From Pseudomonadota bacterium (GTDB lineage Bacteria; Pseudomonadota; Gammaproteobacteria; Pseudomonadales; UBA5518): 7,413 nucleotides of DNA. The stretch is taken from positions 1-7,413 of the forward strand of contig CAUJIL010000147.1 in assembly GCA_963204845.1 (NCBI GenBank). Direction: 5' to 3'. Positions 5,377 through 7,413 of this stretch are shown here, piece by piece. The notes beneath the pieces are model-generated. The model was not told the origin of the DNA. It did not search any database and saw nothing but the letters and a program-made list of their open reading frames with translations. Each line of letters begins with the position of its first letter. The first letter of the stretch is position 1. Position numbers and translations under genes: made by a program.

Positions 5377-6174
5377 TCAGACCGCGTCCATGTTGTTCAT
5401 CGCGGCCGAACCCGTCTGCAACTCGCAGGTCTTGCCGCCGTCGACCACCAGTTGCGTGCCGGTGATGTACGAGGCCTCGTCCGAGGCGAGGAACAGGATC
5501 GCGTTGGCGATTTCGGCGGGGTCCGCGATGCGCCTGAGCGGCACGCCGGCCGCGGTGGCGAGCTGCGCTTCGCGGCTCGGCAGTGCCATCTCGGTTCCGG
5601 GCGTCATCACCACGCCGGGAATGATCGAGTTGACGCGGATGTTGTGCGGCGCGCCTTCGAGCGCGGCGGTGCGCGTGAGGCTGAGCACCCCGGCCTTGGC
5701 GGCACCGTAGGCCGCGGTGTACATCGAGCCGAGCAGCCCGCAGACCGACGACACGTTGACGATTGCCCCGCCGCGCTGGTGCTCCATGACGCGAAACGCC
5801 GCCTGGATGCCATAGAAGGTGCCGTCGAGCGAAACGCGGAAGCTCGCGTGCCAGTCCTCCTCGCTCATGTCCGCGATCGTCGCCCCGACCATCGAATAGG
5901 CGTTGTTGACGAGGATGTCGAGGCGGCCGTCCTCGCGCTCGATGCGCTGCACCACGTCGGCGAAGGCCTGGCGGTCGCTGACGTCGAGCAGCGCGGTGCG
6001 CGCCATGCCACCGGCGTCGCGAATCGCGTTTGCCACCTGCTCCAGCGGTTCGATGCGTCGCCCGCAGACGGTGACCGTCGCCCCTTCCTGCGCGAAGCGC
6101 TGCGCGGTCGCTGCGCCGATCCCGGTGCCGCCGCCGGTGATCAGCGCGACCTTGCCTTCGAGTCTGCCTGCCAT
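5377..6174 (-). CDS. Short-chain dehydrogenase/reductase (SDR), NADP-type, with altered tetrad Asn
   Basis: This 265-residue classical SDR has a Rossmann fold with the cofactor motif TGGGTGIG (13-20), an Asp64-Val65 adenine-binding pair, the NNAY variant of NNAG (90-93), catalytic Ser143, Tyr156 and Lys160 (YGAAK), and the C-terminal FLASDEASYITGTQLVVDGG block. Arg39-Arg40 after the second strand suggest NADP(H) preference. Two oddities are visible: the motif Gly is Tyr93, and the usual catalytic-tetrad Asn (N-x-x-G) is Ser115 in VSLDG. The likely reaction is reversible alcohol/ketone oxidoreduction on a small or cyclic substrate. The ATG at 6174 follows AGGAGA by 8 bases and gives the standard RLEGKVALITGG N-terminus; a longer in-frame reading extending to 6462 would overlap the neighbouring SDR and is rejected. 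It is the second gene of the operon, 41 bases after the first SDR and 12 before the SnoaL-like gene. Confidence 0.9.
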   Translation of the reverse strand: MAGRLEGKVALITGGGTGIGAATAQRFAQEGATVTVCGRRIEPLEQVANAIRDAGGMARTALLDVSDRQAFADVVQRIEREDGRLDILVNNAYSMVGATIADMSEEDWHASFRVSLDGTFYGIQAAFRVMEHQRGGAIVNVSSVCGLLGSMYTAAYGAAKAGVLSLTRTAALEGAPHNIRVNSIIPGVVMTPGTEMALPSREAQLATAAGVPLRRIADPAEIANAILFLASDEASYITGTQLVVDGGKTCELQTGSAAMNNMDAV

Positions 6175-6215
6175 CTGTGCTTCTCCTGTCTGCGTTGGTT
6201 CCGGGCGCTGCACGC

Positions 6216-7043
6216 TCAGAGCATGTGGCTGCCGCCGTTGGCGGCCAGCGTCTGTCCGGTGAAATACGAGGCCTCGTCGCTGGCGAGGAACAGCGCGGTG
6301 TGCGCCACCTCGACCGGCTCGCCCATGCGCAGCAGCGGGATCGCCGCGGTGATCGTCTTCGCGTACTCGGGGTCGAGGTCGGCCATCATGCGGGTGTTGG
6401 TCGCGCCGGGGCAGATCGCGTTGACGCGGATGCCGCGCCCGCCGAGCTCGCGTGCCAGGCACTTGGTGAAACCGAGCACGGCGGCCTTGGACGCGCAGTA
6501 GTGCACCGCGCCGGTGCCGTTCAGCCCGGAGGTGCTGGCGATGTTGATGATCGAGCCGCGCGCGCCACTTTTGATCATGAGGCGGGTGGCCTCGCGGCTG
6601 TTGTAGAACACACCGTTGATGTTGATGTCCATCACGCGCTGCCAGCCGTCGTCCTGCATGTCGACGATGTGGTCGAGGTGCACGCTGGGCGCCTCGCCGC
6701 GCGCGAGCTGCGCGTTCAGTTCGCCCAGGCGCTGGTAGAACTTGTCGTAGCCGTCGTTCGGCGCGGTTCCCACGCCCGCGTTGTTGACCAGCACGTCGAG
6801 GCGCCCGTAGCGCGCCTCGACCTCGGCGTAGACCCGCGCGACCTGTGCGCTGTCGGACACGTCGGCGGTCAGCGCGCAGCAGTCACCGCGCGCGTTGATG
6901 CGGCTCAGGGTCTCGTTCACGTCGCCCGGCGTGAGGTCGACCGCGACCACCGCCGCGCCCTCGCGCGCGAACACCTCCGCCATCGCCCGGCCCATGCCCA
7001 AGCCGGCCCCCGTGATCAACGCCACCTTGCCCTGCAGTCGCAT
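6216..7043 (-). CDS. Short-chain dehydrogenase/reductase (SDR), NAD-type, with an internal insertion
   Basis: This 275-residue classical SDR carries TGAGLGMG (11-18), Asp36 at the end of the second strand (NAD(H) preference), Asp61-Val62, NNAG (87-90), tetrad Asn141 (NING), Ser170, Tyr182 and Lys186 (YCASK), the PG motif in AICPGATNT, and FLASDEASYFTGQTLAANGG near the end. Between NNAG and Asn141 there are about 50 residues, against about 21 in FabG. The extra segment of roughly 30 residues (about 95-127, containing YDKFYQRLGELNAQLARGE) would sit beside the active site and probably shapes substrate binding. The expected reaction is NAD-linked oxidation of a secondary alcohol. The ATG at 7043 is 8 bases after GGAGG. 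As the first gene after a TATAGT box at 7082-7087, it probably leads the four-gene operon down to 3605. Confidence 0.9.
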   Translation of the reverse strand: MRLQGKVALITGAGLGMGRAMAEVFAREGAAVVAVDLTPGDVNETLSRINARGDCCALTADVSDSAQVARVYAEVEARYGRLDVLVNNAGVGTAPNDGYDKFYQRLGELNAQLARGEAPSVHLDHIVDMQDDGWQRVMDININGVFYNSREATRLMIKSGARGSIINIASTSGLNGTGAVHYCASKAAVLGFTKCLARELGGRGIRVNAICPGATNTRMMADLDPEYAKTITAAIPLLRMGEPVEVAHTALFLASDEASYFTGQTLAANGGSHML

Positions 7044-7081
7044 CGCGCGCCCCTCCGGTTGTCTTTTTGCAGCAGCCGCGA

Positions 7082-7087
7082 ACTATA
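7082..7087 (-). promoter_or_regulatory. Candidate -10 box of the SDR-SDR-SnoaL-OYE operon
   Basis: The minus strand reads TATAGT, 38 bases upstream of the SDR start at 7043, within a locally AT-richer patch. Spaced 17 bases upstream is TTCCGC (7105-7110), a poor -35 match, so the promoter may depend on an activator. No obvious operator dyad was seen in the 115-base gap between the HAD stop and the SDR start. Confidence 0.45.
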
Positions 7088-7158
7088 ACCAGCCGCAGGC
7101 GGCAGCGGAAGCGCGCATCCGACCGGGGGGAATCGACGTCAGGGTTCGCCGGCGGTGC

Positions 7159-7413
7159 TCAGCCGAGCAGGCGCTCGATCTCGGCGACCGTCTGCGCCGG
7201 GTCCGGCCCGACGTGGACGCCCCGCATGCCGAGCGCGCACGCCGCCTCGACGTTCGCCGGGTGGTCGTCGAGGAACACGCAGGCCGCGGGCTGCACGTCG
7301 CCGAGTTCGGCGAGCGCAATCTGGAAGATGCGCCGGTCGGGTTTGCGCACCCCGACGTGGCTGGAATCGACCACGAACTCGAACAGCTCCGCCACCGGGA
7401 TCAGCGTGCGCCA
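7159..7413 (-). CDS. HAD-family (subfamily IA) hydrolase, C-terminal fragment
   Basis: The frame is open to the window edge (first visible residues WRTLIPVAELFEF), so about 84 C-terminal residues are present and the N-terminus, with the nucleophile Asp motif DxD, is missing. The visible part has VGVRKPDRRIF, which holds the motif III Lys, then FLDDHPANVEAACALGM, which holds the motif IV Asp pair that binds Mg2+. Spacing and wording match HAD-IA phosphatase/dehalogenase-like proteins, including those related to the epoxide hydrolase N-terminal and ACAD10 domains. These are cytoplasmic phosphohydrolases or dehalogenases; the substrate cannot be judged. It runs in the same direction as the SDR operon, but 115 bases and a candidate promoter separate them. 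Confidence 0.82.
   Translation of the reverse strand, partial: WRTLIPVAELFEFVVDSSHVGVRKPDRRIFQIALAELGDVQPAACVFLDDHPANVEAACALGMRGVHVGPDPAQTVAEIERLLG

Noticed and set aside
6175..6462. N-terminal extension of the second SDR back to 6462
   Set aside because: The extension is out-of-frame sequence of the preceding SDR gene; the ATG at 6174 has AGGAGA upstream and begins a normal SDR N-terminus.
4660..6501. Very long open frame on the plus strand (613 codons) opposite the ene-reductase, SnoaL-like and SDR genes
   Set aside because: Its product is Arg/Val/Asp/His-rich with no recognisable fold and is the antisense shadow of four well-supported minus-strand proteins; long antisense frames are expected at this GC content.
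6216..7043. Mycofactocin-associated SDR
   Set aside because: The insertion lies between NNAG and the tetrad Asn, not at the position typical of mycofactocin-linked SDRs, and no mycofactocin genes are in view.

Overview
The window is GC-rich throughout and almost entirely coding, with short intergenic gaps, ATGA overlaps and Shine-Dalgarno-led starts. A heterotrophic proteobacterium, probably a gammaproteobacterium, fits best: there is a type II DMSO-reductase-like operon end, a REP-like GTAG-plus-hairpin element, and a catabolic set of SDR, SnoaL/NTF2-fold, old-yellow-enzyme and luciferase-like oxidoreductase genes. No rRNA, tRNA, CRISPR array, transposase gene or phage gene was seen. The organism assignment is inference.

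Layout. (1) Bases 1-793, plus strand: the 3' end of a heme b (gamma) subunit of a type II DMSO-reductase-family enzyme (ethylbenzene dehydrogenase / dimethylsulfide dehydrogenase / C25 steroid dehydrogenase type), overlapped by ATGA with its TorD-like assembly chaperone. This matches the gamma-then-delta gene order of such operons; the molybdenum and Fe-S subunits should lie upstream. (2) Bases 869-1882, plus: an AI-2E/PerM-family membrane protein. A REP-like hairpin (1893-1914) follows, between convergent genes. (3) Bases 1919-2935, minus: an Rv3520c-type LLM F420-dependent oxidoreductase. It is divergent from (4) bases 3122-3565, plus: a small NTF2-fold protein resembling limonene-1,2-epoxide hydrolase but with two of the three catalytic residues changed. 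A 13-bp perfect hairpin separates it from the next, convergent gene. (5) Bases 7043 down to 3605, minus: an apparent four-gene operon, SDR (NAD-type) - SDR (NADP-type) - SnoaL/BaiE-like protein - old yellow enzyme, with a TATAGT -10 box upstream and a GC-rich hairpin between the third and fourth genes. (6) Bases 7159-7413, minus: the C-terminal part of a HAD-family hydrolase that enters from outside the window.

How the genes may work together. The minus-strand operon combines two alcohol/ketone dehydrogenases, a dehydratase-like fold and an ene-reductase. These are the classes needed to oxidise a hydroxyl, eliminate water and reduce or rearrange an enone on a cyclic substrate. The same combination of classes (BaiA SDR, BaiE SnoaL-fold dehydratase, OYE-type BaiCD/BaiH; also Hsh2 plus OYE-family ketosteroid dehydrogenase in proteobacterial bile-salt degraders) is known from bile acid metabolism. 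With a neighbouring molybdenum hydroxylase-type operon and an epoxide-hydrolase-like protein, the region looks like an accessory catabolic locus for a steroid, terpenoid or alkylated cyclic hydrocarbon. The substrate cannot be determined from the sequence.
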